From Mycolicibacterium sp. P1-18 (GTDB lineage Bacteria > Actinomycetota > Actinomycetes > Mycobacteriales > Mycobacteriaceae), in contig NZ_NPKR01000001.1 of assembly GCF_008329535.1 (NCBI RefSeq), positions 620,001 through 684,000 on the forward strand: a DNA stretch of 64,000 bases, given 5' to 3'. The notes beneath the pieces were generated by a model that saw nothing but the letters and a program-made list of their open reading frames with translations, ran no database searches and was not told the DNA's origin. Positions 17,119 to 25,288 of this stretch are shown here, piece after piece. Within the stretch, counting starts at the first letter, position 1. Every line of letters begins with the position of its first letter. A program made the translations under genes and the position numbers.

Positions 17119-17787
17119 ATGACGTCCACCCTGCACGCCGAATCCGTATCCGTTGTCCTGCAACGGATGTTGGCCGCCGAACGAGATCACGATCCACGGG
17201 CGTTCGCCGCCACGGGCGTCGACGGGTTTCCCGCCCACCTCAGCGCGGCGCGACGCGCCGAGCTGTTCAAGGACGTGTACATGTCGGTGTCGTCCGACGG
17301 CGGCACGCTGCTGTACCTGCTGGCCAGGGCAACCGGCGCCCGCACCGTCGTCGAGTACGGCACGTCGTTCGGCGTCTCCACCATCCACCTCGCCGCGGCC
17401 GTGCGCGACAACGGCGGCGGGACGGTCATCGGCACCGAGCTGCAGCACGACAAAGCCGTTGCGGCCCAACGCAACTTCGACGAAGCCGGGGTGTCGGATC
17501 TGATCGACCTTCGCGTCGGCGATGCACTCGAGACCCTCGCCGAGGTGCCGGACGCCATCGATCTGGTGCTGCTGGACGGCTGGCCGGATCTGGCGCTACC
17601 GGTGCTGCGACTGCTGGAACCGTCCCTGCGTCCCGGCTCGCTGATCCTGGTCGACGACGTCGACATGGATTGGGGCAGTGACGTTCACGGTCCGTTGCTG
17701 GCTCACCTGGGCGATCCCGCCCACGGTTACCTGTCGGTGAAGATCCCGACGGGCGACGGCATCCAGGCCTGCGTCCGGTTGGGCTGA
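17119..17787 (+). CDS. class I SAM-dependent O-methyltransferase
   Basis: A 222-residue methyltransferase. Motif I is VVEYGTSFGVSTIHLA (residues 77-92); TVIGTELQHDKA marks the acidic ribose contact, and IDLVLLDGWPDLALPVLRLLEPSLRPGSLILVDDVD the post-I region. The layout fits the catechol/caffeoyl-CoA O-methyltransferase-like group. It is probably controlled by the divergent LysR regulator. Substrate unknown. It converges on the flavoprotein gene with only seven bp between the stops. Confidence 0.87.
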   Translation: MTSTLHAESVSVVLQRMLAAERDHDPRAFAATGVDGFPAHLSAARRAELFKDVYMSVSSDGGTLLYLLARATGARTVVEYGTSFGVSTIHLAAAVRDNGGGTVIGTELQHDKAVAAQRNFDEAGVSDLIDLRVGDALETLAEVPDAIDLVLLDGWPDLALPVLRLLEPSLRPGSLILVDDVDMDWGSDVHGPLLAHLGDPAHGYLSVKIPTGDGIQACVRLG

Positions 17788-17794
17788 CGTCACG

Positions 17795-18904
17795 TCAGGG
17801 GCGCACGCCGCCGTAGATGCCCCGGCGCACGATCAACGGTTGCAGAACCCGGCCGACCGACCACGCCGGGAACCGGACCGCGCGACCATCCGGGGTGAAG
17901 ACCTCCAGGCCGTCGGGCTGGGCTCCCAGCACCGAACCCCACCGCCGCGTCGGGGCCCGGTAGTCGCGGAGCGGCCCGCCCGCGAAGTCGGCTCGCACGT
18001 TGTGGGCCAGCAGCCCGTCGGCACGGTTGCGGGCCGAACTGCGCAGCGGGTCGGTGGCGGCGACGTCGCCGATGGCGAACACCCCGGGCCGGCCGGCGAC
18101 CCGGAGATCGGGCGTCACCCGGACGAAGCCGTCGTCGTCGGTCATGTCGGACGGCAACCAGCCGGTGTTGGGGGTCACCCGACCGATCGCCCACAGCACC
18201 GCGTCCGCCGTCACGGGCTCCTGCCCGGTGCTCCACTGCACGGCTCCGGTGGTGATCTCGTCGCAGCCGAAACCGTCTGGCACGACGGCGCGGTGACCGC
18301 CGTGCACCCCCACTCCGAGGTCGCGGAGCCGGCGGTGGATACGGGCCCAGACCCTGGGATGGTGTGTGGGCAGCGGACGTTGGCCCGGGTGGTACAGGTC
18401 GACGCGGGTGTGCGGCCAGGTGCGGGCGAGGTTGGCGGCACTGCTCACCGCCGCGGCGCCACCGCCGATCACGACGACCGACGTCGCGTCGGCGATCCGG
18501 GCGTGCGCGGTGCGCAGGTCGGCGGCGACGTCGTCGGCGGACTGCAGCGTCGGCCGGCGCCAGAAGCCGTTGGTGACGCCGGTGGAGATCACCAGCGCGT
18601 CGTAGTCCTCGGTCGCGGACGTGCCGTCGTCGCGTTCGACGACGACGCGGCGGGCGACGGGGTCGACGCCCACGAGCCGGGCGTGGACGGTGCGCACGCG
18701 GTCCAATCCGCGGAACCGGTCGAACGCGATGCAGTAGTCACGTGACCAGTCGTCGGGCCGGCTGAGCCGCAAACCCAGCTCCTGACCGCTGACCAGCGCA
18801 GGCTTGGCCGAGATGCCGACGACATCGACGTGCTTCGCCAGCCGGATCGCGGTGAGGATGCCGCTGTCGCCGAGCCCGGCCACCACGACCCGCTTCCTGG
18901 TCAC
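17795..18904 (-). CDS. FAD-dependent pyridine nucleotide oxidoreductase (NDH-2/FSP1-like)
   Basis: A 369-residue two-dinucleotide-binding-domain flavoprotein. The FAD Rossmann segment is VVVAGLGDSGILTA near the N-terminus, the NAD(P) segment VVVIGGGAAAVSSAANLA is near residue 145, and the C-terminal GVFAIGDVAATDPLRSSARNR is the second FAD contact. There is no redox-active CxxxxC, so it is not a disulfide reductase. The GTG start overlaps the stop of the DUF1295 gene (GTGA), so both are made from one transcript, probably under the KstR-type operator upstream. A role as electron donor or quinone reductase alongside a steroid-reductase-like enzyme is a reasonable inference. Confidence 0.85.
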   Translation of the reverse strand: MTRKRVVVAGLGDSGILTAIRLAKHVDVVGISAKPALVSGQELGLRLSRPDDWSRDYCIAFDRFRGLDRVRTVHARLVGVDPVARRVVVERDDGTSATEDYDALVISTGVTNGFWRRPTLQSADDVAADLRTAHARIADATSVVVIGGGAAAVSSAANLARTWPHTRVDLYHPGQRPLPTHHPRVWARIHRRLRDLGVGVHGGHRAVVPDGFGCDEITTGAVQWSTGQEPVTADAVLWAIGRVTPNTGWLPSDMTDDDGFVRVTPDLRVAGRPGVFAIGDVAATDPLRSSARNRADGLLAHNVRADFAGGPLRDYRAPTRRWGSVLGAQPDGLEVFTPDGRAVRFPAWSVGRVLQPLIVRRGIYGGVRP

Positions 18905-19779
18905 GGCAACGCCTTCGGCGGCCAGGGCACGAAGCGCGACACCCGGTCCACCACGCTGCGGTACGCCGGCCGCCGCTCGAGGCTGCGTGCCTCCATCATG
19001 GGGATGCTGGCGCCGAGGAACATCGCCAGGATCGCGACCGCGCCGAGCATCAGCCACCAGGCGTCGGCGGGCGCCGCCGCGACACCGAACAGGCCGACGG
19101 CGAACCAGAAGCCGAACTCCCCGAAGTAGTTCGGGTGCCGAGACCAGCCCCAGAGACCGCGGTCCATCACCTGCCCCGGCTCCCGGTCGCGCACGAAGCG
19201 GTGCATCTGAACGTCGGCCAGCAGTTCCAGGGCGACCGCGCCGAGCCCGATGACGAAGGCCAGCCAGCCGAGCCACGCGATGCCCGGGCCGGGCCGGGTG
19301 ACGGCCACGTAGGCAGGCACCATCGCGAGGAATACCTGACACGTCGGGACGAGGTGGATGGCGACCAGGTCGGCAACCGGCTCGAGGCGCCCCGCGCGCT
19401 GCTTGAACATCGGGTAGCGCCAGTCCTCGTGGTGCAGGCCGGGAAAGGCGTAGACCCAGTTGGCCGTCAGTCGAATCGCCCAGAGCAGCACCACGATCGC
19501 GACCAGCCAGCAGCGCAGCTGGTCCACACCCGGCCCGGCCTGACTCCACCAGTAGAAGAGCAGCAGTGGCGGGACGACGCTCCAGTACGCGTCGTAGAAG
19601 CTCGAGTTCCGGTAGGCCCTGCTGAAGCCGAAGATCACGAGGGTGCCGAGGAGGTCGGCCAGGAGGGTGTCCAGCCACGGCTGACCGGTACGGGGACCCC
19701 ACGCCAACCAGGCCGCGCCGACACCGACGGCGACGACGTAGGCGACGGTGACGATCGCCAGTGACCGCGTCTTACTCAT
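18901..19779 (-). CDS. DUF1295 / steroid 5-alpha-reductase-like membrane enzyme
   Basis: A 292-residue polytopic membrane protein with about seven to eight hydrophobic segments. Its C-terminal signature GLWGWSRHPNYFGEFGFWF is shared with steroid 5-alpha-reductase and isoprenylcysteine methyltransferase-like proteins, where Arg-His-Pro-Asn-Tyr lies at the NADPH site. It could reduce a double bond in a sterol, polyprenyl or lipid substrate. It is first in a two-gene operon with a flavoprotein and lies 29 bp downstream of a perfect match to the KstR operator, which ties it to sterol catabolism. Substrate not known. Confidence 0.85.
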   Translation of the reverse strand: MSKTRSLAIVTVAYVVAVGVGAAWLAWGPRTGQPWLDTLLADLLGTLVIFGFSRAYRNSSFYDAYWSVVPPLLLFYWWSQAGPGVDQLRCWLVAIVVLLWAIRLTANWVYAFPGLHHEDWRYPMFKQRAGRLEPVADLVAIHLVPTCQVFLAMVPAYVAVTRPGPGIAWLGWLAFVIGLGAVALELLADVQMHRFVRDREPGQVMDRGLWGWSRHPNYFGEFGFWFAVGLFGVAAAPADAWWLMLGAVAILAMFLGASIPMMEARSLERRPAYRSVVDRVSRFVPWPPKALP

Positions 19780-19808
19780 TGGCCCCTCGGGTTCCGGAGA
19801 GCCAAAAA

Positions 19809-19822
19809 TGTAACACGTTCTA
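19809..19822. promoter_or_regulatory. KstR-type operator
   Basis: TGTAACACGTTCTA fits TnnAACnnGTTnnA, the published KstR consensus for cholesterol-catabolism genes, at every fixed position. It lies 29 bp before the ATG of the DUF1295 gene and overlaps the stop codon of the lipocalin-like gene upstream. KstR would repress the DUF1295-flavoprotein operon until a cholesterol-derived CoA thioester binds. Confidence 0.72.
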
Positions 19823-20260
19823 GTTGTCGCGCGGCCTACGACGCCAGGTCAGGACGTGCGTCGTCGACGCCCCACTGCGCGAGGTGAGCTCGGCGCGCAG
19901 CACCAGCGCGCCGTCCTCGAGTCGGCCGTGCCGCACCTGCGTGCCGCCCACCCAGTTCGGGAGCAGCGACACCTCGACGTGATGGGAGACCACGCTCGCC
20001 GCCTCGTCGAGGGTGAAGGGGCCGCTGTAGCAGAGGTAACCGCTTGCGGCCGCGGCCATTTGCCCGGGCGTGCCACCGTCGGTGGCGGCCTTGTCGTAGG
20101 CGGGCCGGTCGCGGCGCATCAGCTGGGCGGACATGTAGCCGTCGGAGGTGTACATGATGATGCCCACGGGGTTCGGGCCCAGGGGCTCGTCGACGCCGAC
20201 GTCGGACTGGGAGACGTAGGACTCCAGGTGCCACGCTCCGAGCAGATCGTCGCGGCGCAT
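19820..20260 (-). CDS. lipocalin-like domain protein
   Basis: A 146-residue protein of the Lipocalin_5-like family. It starts MRRDDLLGAWHLESY and continues with GIIMYTSDGYMSAQLMRRDRP, GYLCYSGPFTLDE and a C-terminal beta stretch. A longer version from an ATG at 20326 is possible. Such proteins bind small hydrophobic molecules and are often found beside oxidoreductases; function here is unknown. It lies upstream of, and in the same direction as, the steroid-reductase-like operon, and may be read into it. Confidence 0.78.
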   Translation of the reverse strand: MRRDDLLGAWHLESYVSQSDVGVDEPLGPNPVGIIMYTSDGYMSAQLMRRDRPAYDKAATDGGTPGQMAAAASGYLCYSGPFTLDEAASVVSHHVEVSLLPNWVGGTQVRHGRLEDGALVLRAELTSRSGASTTHVLTWRRRPRDN

Positions 20261-20374
20261 CAGCCGGCCCACCCTGGTCGTGCGTCGTCGAACGGTGTGC
20301 TCATACGTCCAGCCTAGAGCGGTCATGGGCTCGTGAATCGCGTCGCGCCGTCGTCGTTCTGGCACTCTCGAAGG

Positions 20375-20734
20375 GTGGAGACACCCTCGGTCGAGCCCGA
20401 AGATCCGTTCGACGTGGCCATCGACGAGGCGGTGAACTCACTGCCCGCCGAACTGCTCGCCGCGATGGGCAACGTCGAGATCGTCGTCGAGGACGAGCCT
20501 CCCGCGGGACAGCGACTGCTCGGCCTGTACCAAGGCGTCCCCCTGACCCGACGGACCACGGCGTACAGCGGGGTTCTGCCCGACAAGATCAGCATCTTCA
20601 GGGGCCCGATCACGCGTCTCTTCGCCGCCGACCCGGACCGGCTGCACCGCGAGATCAAGCACGTCGTGCTCCACGAACTCGCCCATCACTTCGGCATCAG
20701 TGACGAGCGGCTCGTCGAACTCGACCGCTACTGA
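20375..20734 (+). CDS. zincin-like metallopeptidase family protein
   Basis: About 119 residues with the signature of the small zincin family (Zincin_1, formerly DUF1025): FDVAIDEAVNSLPAELLAAMGNVEIVVEDEP, then VVLHELAHHFGISDERL with His100-Glu101-x-x-His104 and a downstream Asp as probable third ligand. Either GTG (20333 or 20375) could start it; neither has a strong ribosome-binding site, and I chose the shorter form from the family N-terminus. These proteins are widespread in Actinobacteria; proteolytic activity is not well documented. Confidence 0.83.
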   Translation: METPSVEPEDPFDVAIDEAVNSLPAELLAAMGNVEIVVEDEPPAGQRLLGLYQGVPLTRRTTAYSGVLPDKISIFRGPITRLFAADPDRLHREIKHVVLHELAHHFGISDERLVELDRY

Positions 20735-20760
20735 ATCGGCGGCGGCGCGTCTCCGTCGTC

Positions 20761-20785
20761 GTTTCACGGGTTCGGTGCTCGGGTA
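20761..20785 (+). promoter_or_regulatory. SigF-type promoter for the hemerythrin gene
   Basis: GTTT (20761-20764), exactly 16 bases, then GGGTA (20781-20785): the mycobacterial SigF consensus GTTT-N15-17-GGGTA. It lies 64 bp upstream of the hemerythrin ATG in the only gap before that gene, and predicts stress or stationary-phase expression. Confidence 0.72.
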
Positions 20786-20849
20786 CCAGAAGACCGAGGC
20801 GCTCAGCCCAGCGCGCCGCCATTCGTAGTCCGATCGATGAGGTATTCGC

Positions 20850-21422
20850 ATGTCCAACAGCGACAGGACCATCAGCACCAACCAGGACGTCGTGGCGTTC
20901 CTGACCGAGCAGCACGAGGCCATCAAGAGGCTGTTCGTGGAGACCCTCGACGCGGCCGACGCTGCGACGCAACAGAAGTCGTTCGACGCGCTGCGCACCA
21001 TGCTCGCCGTTCACGAAACCGCCGAGGAGATGATGGTGCACCCCCGCGTGCGCCGCAAGGTCGCCGGCGGCGACGAGATCGTCGACGCGCGCCTCGCCGA
21101 GGAGCACGAGTCCAAGGTTGCGCTCGCCGAGATCGAGAACCTCGAGTGTGGCACCGCCGAGTTCAGCAAGGCGCTGATCCACCTGCAGGCCGCGGTGCTG
21201 CAGCACGCCGAGAAGGAAGAGACCGAGGAGTTCCCCCGCCTCGAGGAGGAACTCGACGCCAAGGAGCTGAAGAAGCTGACCGACGCCGTCGTGTTCGCCG
21301 AGCGCATCGCCCCGACGCATCCGCATCCCGGCGTCGAGTCGGGTGCCGTCAACTTCGCGGTGGGACCGTTCGCCTCGCTGCTCGACCGCGCGCGTGACGC
21401 GCTCAAGGGCTCCGCGGCCTGA
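20850..21422 (+). CDS. hemerythrin HHE-domain protein
   Basis: A 190-residue four-helix protein with hemerythrin-type ligands spread over the helices: His22 (EQHEAIKRLF), His55 and Glu59 (AVHETAEEMMVHP), His86 (EEHESK), His119 and Glu123 (HAEKEETEEFP). It should bind a di-iron centre and react with oxygen, peroxide or nitric oxide. The extra C-terminal segment HPHPGVESGAVNFAVGPFAS is common in actinobacterial versions. A GAGG site lies seven bases before the ATG. A SigF-type promoter precedes it, consistent with a role in stress. Confidence 0.9.
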   Translation: MSNSDRTISTNQDVVAFLTEQHEAIKRLFVETLDAADAATQQKSFDALRTMLAVHETAEEMMVHPRVRRKVAGGDEIVDARLAEEHESKVALAEIENLECGTAEFSKALIHLQAAVLQHAEKEETEEFPRLEEELDAKELKKLTDAVVFAERIAPTHPHPGVESGAVNFAVGPFASLLDRARDALKGSAA

Positions 21423-21429
21423 CCCACCT

Positions 21430-21493
21430 CGCCGACTGCACGCATGTTCACGGGCGCTCTCGACGTTCCGGTTCACCATGCGTGCAGTCGGCG
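21430..21493. repeat. long intergenic palindrome B
   Basis: Perfect 17-bp arms (left CGCCGACTGCACGCATG) around a 30-base centre, starting seven bases after the hemerythrin stop and ending about 50 bp before the acyl-CoA dehydrogenase start. Both genes run the same way, so it can serve as a terminator for the first. It is similar in build to palindromes at 13345 and 23929. Confidence 0.7.
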
Positions 21494-21530
21494 TACCACC
21501 CCCCGGTGTCGCTTGACGGGTGTCGACTTC

Positions 21531-21536
21531 TATCGT
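21531..21536 (+). promoter_or_regulatory. predicted -10 element of leaderless acyl-CoA dehydrogenase operon
   Basis: TATCGT fits the mycobacterial TANNNT -10 element and ends six bases before the ATG at 21543. No ribosome-binding site is visible. A leaderless transcript is predicted; the -35 is not recognisable at normal spacing. Confidence 0.4.
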
Positions 21537-21542
21537 GACTAG

Positions 21543-22739
21543 ATGAGCAACGTTGCTGATGCCGATCGGGTCGCCGACCTCGCGAGGTCCGTCGTCGCCG
21601 ATCACGACCCCACGTCGGTTCCCATCCAGGACTTCCTCGGGGCGTGTTACGACGCCGGACTGTCCTGGGTGAACTTCCCCGAAGGCCTTGGTGGACTTGG
21701 TCTTTCGCGCGGAAACCAGGCGGTCGCCGACCGGATCCTGCAGGGCGCGGGCGGACCGGTGCCCCTGGGCCTGAACCCGATGGGCTACGGCATGGCGGCC
21801 CCCACCATCCGCGAGCACGCCCTGTCCGACGAGGTCAAGAAGTCCTGGTTGCGGCCGTTGGCCACCACCGAGGACATCTGGTGTCAGCTGTTCTCCGAGC
21901 CCGGCGCCGGCTCCGACCTGGCCGGCCTCGCCACCTCCGCGGTGCGCGACGGCGACGACTGGGTGGTCAACGGGCAGAAGGTGTGGACCAGTCTCGCGCA
22001 CCGGGCGCGATGGGGCCTGCTGCTGGCCCGCACCAATCCCGACGTGCCAAAGCACAAGGGCCTCACCTACTTCGTCGTCGACATGCACTCGCCCGGGGTC
22101 GAGACGCGGCCGCTGCGCCAGCTCACCGGCCAGGCCGAGTTCAACGAGGTGTACTTCTCCGACGCGCGCATCCCCGACGCCCACCGTCTCGGCGAGGTCG
22201 GCAACGGCTGGGGCGTCGCGATGACCACACTGATGAACGAGCGCAGCGCCCTCGGCGGCAGTGGCAGCCGCCGCGGCGCGGGCACCATCTCCGAGGCGGT
22301 CTCCCTGTGGGCCAGCCGGCCCGAGCGGCAGACGCCCGTCCTGCGCGACAGGCTGACCCAGCTGTGGCTACGGTCCGAGGCGCAACGCCTGACCTCCGAG
22401 CGGTCCCGGGTGTCGGCCACCGTCGGCGGACCGGGTCCCGAGGGTTCCATAGGCAAACTGGTCGGCGCCGAACTCAACCAGCAGATCTACCAGTTCTGCA
22501 TGGATCTGCTTGGGCCGGAAGGCATTCTGTACCACGGCTACACCAAGCCGGAAGCGGGGCGCGAAGACTCCGACTGGCGCGGTCCGATCCAGCAGCGCTA
22601 TCTGCGCAGCCGCGCCAACACCATCGAAGGCGGTACGTCCGACGTGATGCGCAACATTCTCGGCGAGCGGGTCCTCGGCCTGCCCGGTGACCTGCGTGCC
22701 GATGCCGGCATGCCGTGGAAGGAGATCCCCCGTGGCTGA
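21543..22739 (+). CDS. acyl-CoA dehydrogenase (FadE), subunit 1 of a pair
   Basis: A 398-residue acyl-CoA dehydrogenase: helical N-domain, FAD-contacting QLFSEPGAGSDLAGLATSAVRDGDDWVVNGQKVWTS, and C-terminal RSRANTIEGGTSDVMRNILGERVLGLPGD. It removes two hydrogens from acyl-CoA to form the enoyl-CoA. It overlaps the next gene, a second divergent FadE, by eight bases. Adjacent FadE pairs of this type in mycobacteria form alpha2-beta2 heterotetramers with one FAD site per heterodimer (as in sterol side-chain enzymes), so a heteromeric enzyme is likely. The specific fadE number cannot be assigned from sequence alone. Confidence 0.88.
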   Translation: MSNVADADRVADLARSVVADHDPTSVPIQDFLGACYDAGLSWVNFPEGLGGLGLSRGNQAVADRILQGAGGPVPLGLNPMGYGMAAPTIREHALSDEVKKSWLRPLATTEDIWCQLFSEPGAGSDLAGLATSAVRDGDDWVVNGQKVWTSLAHRARWGLLLARTNPDVPKHKGLTYFVVDMHSPGVETRPLRQLTGQAEFNEVYFSDARIPDAHRLGEVGNGWGVAMTTLMNERSALGGSGSRRGAGTISEAVSLWASRPERQTPVLRDRLTQLWLRSEAQRLTSERSRVSATVGGPGPEGSIGKLVGAELNQQIYQFCMDLLGPEGILYHGYTKPEAGREDSDWRGPIQQRYLRSRANTIEGGTSDVMRNILGERVLGLPGDLRADAGMPWKEIPRG

Positions 22740-23925
22740 GACGCTTGCGGAGCAGCCGCGCGCGGAGTTCATGTTCACCGACGAGCAGCAGCAGTTGCTG
22801 TCGGCGGTCCGCCGGTTCGCGGCCGAGAACTTCGACGAGCAGACGGTGCGTCGGCTCATGGAGTCCGACCCGCCCTTCGACCCCACGGCGTGGAACCGGC
22901 TCGGTAGCGAGCTCGGCGTGCTCGGGCTCTCGGTGCCCGAGGCCGACGGCGGCGTGGGCGGCACCCTCGTCGACCAGGCCGTCGCCGTCGAGGAACTCGG
23001 TGCGGCGCTGGCCTGCGGACCGATGTTCGGCACCGTCTTCCTGGTGATCCCCGCCCTGGTGGCGGCCTCCGCGGGCCCGGTTCGCGACGACCTGCTGGCC
23101 GAGCTCGTCGAAGGTCGCCGCACGGCCGCGTTCGCCGTGCCCGACCGGGCGGGCGCCTTCGACGCCGCCGCCATCACGGTGACCGCGTCCGGTTCGGACG
23201 ACTCCGTGACGCTGAGCGGCACCGTCACCGGCGTCGTGGACGCGGGGGCGGCCGACGACCTCCTCGTCGCCGCGGTCGGCGACGGTGGCGTCAGCCTGTA
23301 CGCCGTGGCCGCCGACGGCACGGGCGTCGAGCGGACCAACCAGCTCACCGTCGACCTCACCCGGCCCCAGGCCGTCGTGACGCTGAGCGACGCGCCCGCG
23401 CGCCTGGTGGCCGGACCCGACGAGGCGGACCGCGTCATCACCCACGCCTTCCAGGTTGCGTCGGCGCTGCTGGCCGTCGAACAGGTCGGCGCCGCTCAGC
23501 ATCTGTTGGACGTCGCGGTGCAGTACGCCAAGGACCGTCTGCAGTTCGGGCGGCCGATCGGGTCCTTCCAGGCCGTCAAGCACCGCTTGGCCGACATGAT
23601 GGTCGACCTCGAACACGCCCGGTCGACGGCCTATCACGCGGTGTGGGCGCTGACCGAGGGCTCGGACGACCCGGCGCTGGCCGCCAGCATCGCCCAGGCG
23701 ACGTGTTCGGCCGCGTTCAGCCGGATCGCCGCCGACGCCATCCAGACCCTCGGCGGCATCGGGTTCACCTGGGAACACCAGGCGCACCTGTACTTCAAGC
23801 GGGCGACGGTCGACGCCGCCTTGCTGGGCAGTGCCGAGGAGCACCGGTCGCGGGTGGCCGACATGATCCTCGACACCGCGTCGGCCGAGAAGCCGCCCCG
23901 CGTCGCCGACGGCACCCACGGCTAG
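22732..23925 (+). CDS. acyl-CoA dehydrogenase (FadE), subunit 2 of a pair
   Basis: A 397-residue acyl-CoA dehydrogenase-like protein starting at a GTG inside the end of the preceding fadE gene. The C-terminal half carries QYAKDRLQFGRPIGSFQAVKHRLADMMVDLEHARS and the TLGGIGFTWEHQAHLYFKRA segment. The central FAD-binding stretch is less conserved than in subunit 1, as is usual for the second member of heteromeric pairs. Translational coupling suggests a fixed one-to-one ratio. The substrate could be a branched or ring-containing acyl-CoA; undetermined. Confidence 0.87.
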   Translation: MAETLAEQPRAEFMFTDEQQQLLSAVRRFAAENFDEQTVRRLMESDPPFDPTAWNRLGSELGVLGLSVPEADGGVGGTLVDQAVAVEELGAALACGPMFGTVFLVIPALVAASAGPVRDDLLAELVEGRRTAAFAVPDRAGAFDAAAITVTASGSDDSVTLSGTVTGVVDAGAADDLLVAAVGDGGVSLYAVAADGTGVERTNQLTVDLTRPQAVVTLSDAPARLVAGPDEADRVITHAFQVASALLAVEQVGAAQHLLDVAVQYAKDRLQFGRPIGSFQAVKHRLADMMVDLEHARSTAYHAVWALTEGSDDPALAASIAQATCSAAFSRIAADAIQTLGGIGFTWEHQAHLYFKRATVDAALLGSAEEHRSRVADMILDTASAEKPPRVADGTHG

Positions 23926-23928
23926 CCT

Positions 23929-23985
23929 CGAGACTGCGTCCACGGTCGTTGAAACCACGCAATGACGACCGTGAGCGCAGTCTCG
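23929..23985. repeat. long intergenic palindrome C (bidirectional terminator candidate)
   Basis: Outer arms CGAGACTGCG and its complement (10 bp), then two unpaired bases, then inner 9-bp arms CACGGTCGT and ACGACCGTG, around a 15-base loop. It lies between the convergent fadE pair and the membrane protein gene, starting four bases after the fadE stop. Confidence 0.72.
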
Positions 23986-24013
23986 GCGTAGGCGGCAACC
24001 CAAGCGGGACAGC

Positions 24014-24697
24014 TCACCACAGCGCGCGGTAGTTGACCAGCGCCCCGGCGATCAGCACCAGGCCCACGCCGAAGAACAGGATGCGCACGATCACCGGTCC
24101 GAAGCGGGTGGTCGCCCGCACGATGGTGCGCTGCGCGCGTCGCGCCCGGATCGTCCGCCGCGTCGAGAGCGCCAGCACCAGGAGTGACGGCACCAGTGCC
24201 ACCGCGCAGTAGGTCAGCACGATCAGCGGCCACGACGACGGCAGCGGGTTGCGCGCGGACACCATCGTCAGCGACGTCAGGTAGGGCACCGACGTCGCGG
24301 ACTGACCGAACCCGATGACGAGTCCGACGATCGCGAACAGCCACGGATTGCGTCGCGTCAGGTTCAGCGCCCACAGCGGCGGGGTGGGGCGCGCCGAACC
24401 GGACAGGCTCGCGACCGCGACCAGGACGACGCCCAGCACCAACTGGCCCCAGTACCGCAGGGTCGGCGTCACCTCCAGGTCGACGCGGTCGGTCAGGAGG
24501 TTCAGCCCGAGCACGGTGAGCATGCCGAACGTGGACGTCGCCGCGAACACTCCGCCGATGAAGCTCAGCCCGCCGGGCAGCGCCGACCTGCGGCTCAGCC
24601 TGCTGTCGTAGACGACCGCCGAGGTCACTCCCAGGTTCAGGACGTTCAACGAGTCGAGTAACGCGAAGCCCAGCAGCGGTAGCAGTAGTCCCAGCAT
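24014..24697 (-). CDS. GAP/Sap-family membrane protein
   Basis: A 227-residue polytopic protein with six predicted helices, starting LLLPLLGFALLDSLNVLNLGVT and ending in a hydrophobic helix. The layout fits the actinobacterial GAP (Sap, sulfolipid-1-addressing protein-like) family, small membrane proteins linked to lipid export in mycobacteria. No partner gene lies in the same direction. Substrate unknown; it could equally be a LysE-like exporter. Confidence 0.7.
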   Translation of the reverse strand: MLGLLLPLLGFALLDSLNVLNLGVTSAVVYDSRLSRRSALPGGLSFIGGVFAATSTFGMLTVLGLNLLTDRVDLEVTPTLRYWGQLVLGVVLVAVASLSGSARPTPPLWALNLTRRNPWLFAIVGLVIGFGQSATSVPYLTSLTMVSARNPLPSSWPLIVLTYCAVALVPSLLVLALSTRRTIRARRAQRTIVRATTRFGPVIVRILFFGVGLVLIAGALVNYRALW

Positions 24698-24746
24698 GAC
24701 CTGACGAACCTACGGGAGCGAGCTGAAGAGCGGGTAACCCGTCGAA

Positions 24747-25238
24747 GTGCAGACGTTCCTCCCCTACCCCGACTTCGCCGAATCGGCCGCCGTGCTCGAC
24801 TCCCGCCGGCTGGGCAAGCAGCGCGCCGAGACCATCCAGGTGCTGCGGGCGCTCACGGTGCCCGGGTACGGCTGGCGGCGACATCCCGCGGCGGCCATGT
24901 GGGCCGGCTACGAGGAGGCCCTGGTGCGCTACGGCCTCGTCGTGGCCGACGAGTGGATCCGCCGGGGACACGCCGACACGACCGCCGCCACGTTGCTCGC
25001 CGACCTGCACGCCGGCACCGAGATCGCGGTCGTCCGCGACCAGGGCGAATTGGCCGACGCGGCCGAGTTGCCGCCGTGGCTCGGCGACCCGGACTTTCAC
25101 CGCAGCCACCAATCCGCACTCGCATCCAAGGACCCGGCGCACTACCGTCACCACTTCCCGGACGTGCCCGACGGGCTGCCGTACGTGTGGCCGCCGTCGG
25201 ACCGGCAACGACGGGTACCGCTCGACGGCGGGGCGTGA
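24747..25238 (+). CDS. Pyr_excise-family protein (MSMEG_6728-like)
   Basis: A 163-residue protein starting at a GTG with the family opening MQTFLPYPDFAESAAVLDSRRLGKQRAET, then VPGYGWRRHPAAAMWAGYEEALVRYGL and a C-terminal LGDPDFHRSHQSALASKDPAHYRHHFPD. The family is named for similarity to T4 endonuclease V (pyrimidine-dimer DNA glycosylase) and is common in Actinobacteria; a DNA-repair role is suggested by the fold but not shown. It is divergent from the membrane protein gene. Confidence 0.75.
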   Translation: MQTFLPYPDFAESAAVLDSRRLGKQRAETIQVLRALTVPGYGWRRHPAAAMWAGYEEALVRYGLVVADEWIRRGHADTTAATLLADLHAGTEIAVVRDQGELADAAELPPWLGDPDFHRSHQSALASKDPAHYRHHFPDVPDGLPYVWPPSDRQRRVPLDGGA

Positions 25239-25288
25239 ACACGGCCCGTTCGGGTACCCCTTCGGCGACCTGCCCCGCGAAAGGACCC

